A stretch of 64,000 bases of DNA from Ustilago trichophora. Its lineage: Eukaryota; Basidiomycota; Ustilaginomycetes; Ustilaginales; Ustilaginaceae. Positions 63,818 to 64,000 of the stretch are shown one piece after another (within the stretch, counting starts at the first letter, position 1; every line of letters begins with the position of its first letter). Under the pieces are notes generated by a model. That model saw only the letters and a list, made by a program, of their open reading frames with translations, had not been told where the DNA came from and did not search any database. Where the stretch lies: positions 1 to 64,000 of the forward strand of contig OOIN01000016.1 in assembly GCA_900323505.1 (NCBI GenBank), in the 5' to 3' direction. The translations under genes were made by a program, and so were the position numbers.

Positions 63818-64000
63818 AGTGTTTATTCAGCAGATGGGATGGAGACGAGAAGAAGGAAAACGCGATGATGATGAAGATGATGATGATGATGAGGAGGAGG
63901 AGGAGGAGGAGGACGAGGAGGATGACAAGCACAGCCCACAGCCCATAGCCCATAGCCTCTGTGATTGCAGGTTGAACTGCGCTGTGACTTCAGGGAGCGT
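63818..64000. promoter_or_regulatory. Upstream region of AIP1, window end
   Basis: It contains ATG/GAT and GAG trinucleotide runs (about 63864-63915) and a CCCATAGC repeat. The rest is cut by the window edge. Confidence 0.5.

Overview
This window is one end of a fungal chromosome. It opens with 24 perfect CCCTAA units (TTAGGG on the other strand) and a gene-free subtelomere, then changes into ordinary gene-dense chromosome. Short GT-AG introns (55-151 bp), a Zn2Cys6 transcription-factor style, compact spacing and the closest remembered protein relatives all point to a basidiomycete. A plant-associated smut fungus of the Ustilaginales is most likely. That placement is inference from protein character, not from a search.

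Layout. 1-7.9 kb: telomere, subtelomeric repeats, a TET/JBP-like 2-oxoglutarate dioxygenase, a tRNA-like relic, a large orphan C2H2 zinc-finger protein and an 11-copy 21-bp minisatellite. 7.9-8.9 kb: a decayed membrane-protein gene. 9.3-15.1 kb: a divergent pair of a maltose-type MFS permease and an intracellular GH13 alpha-glucosidase, forming a complete small maltose-use module. 15.3-30.7 kb: a run of catabolic-looking genes: a glutamine-synthetase-like ligase divergent from an aldehyde dehydrogenase, a seven-exon SDR, an OPT peptide transporter, a salicylate-hydroxylase-like flavoprotein, a Zn2Cys6 regulator and an EthD-domain protein. 30.7-34.9 kb: a 4-kb gene-free island of nested miniature inverted-repeat elements. 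35-44.5 kb: an ELO fatty-acid elongase, a peroxisomal alpha-methylacyl-CoA racemase ending in SKL, another inverted-repeat element that carries tRNA-like A and B boxes, a Gfo/Idh/MocA oxidoreductase and a second Zn2Cys6 regulator. 45.4-64 kb: a second sugar MFS permease and then mostly housekeeping genes: GNA1, RAI1/DXO, UBC6, a triose-phosphate-type transporter, a GPI-anchored surface protein, a wax-synthase-type MBOAT, a two-domain soluble ABC protein and the actin regulator AIP1.

Exon borders of the spliced genes (MFS1, GS-like, SDR, OPT, EthD, ELO, racemase, Gfo/Idh, regulator 2, MFS2, GNA1) were set by hand from GT-AG sites and reading-frame continuity, so they are predictions. The most unusual material is in the subtelomeric TET/JBP plus zinc-finger pair and in the inverted-repeat element families. 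For those families the sequence itself shows an insertion, its 3-bp target duplication and an uninterrupted (empty-site) relative.
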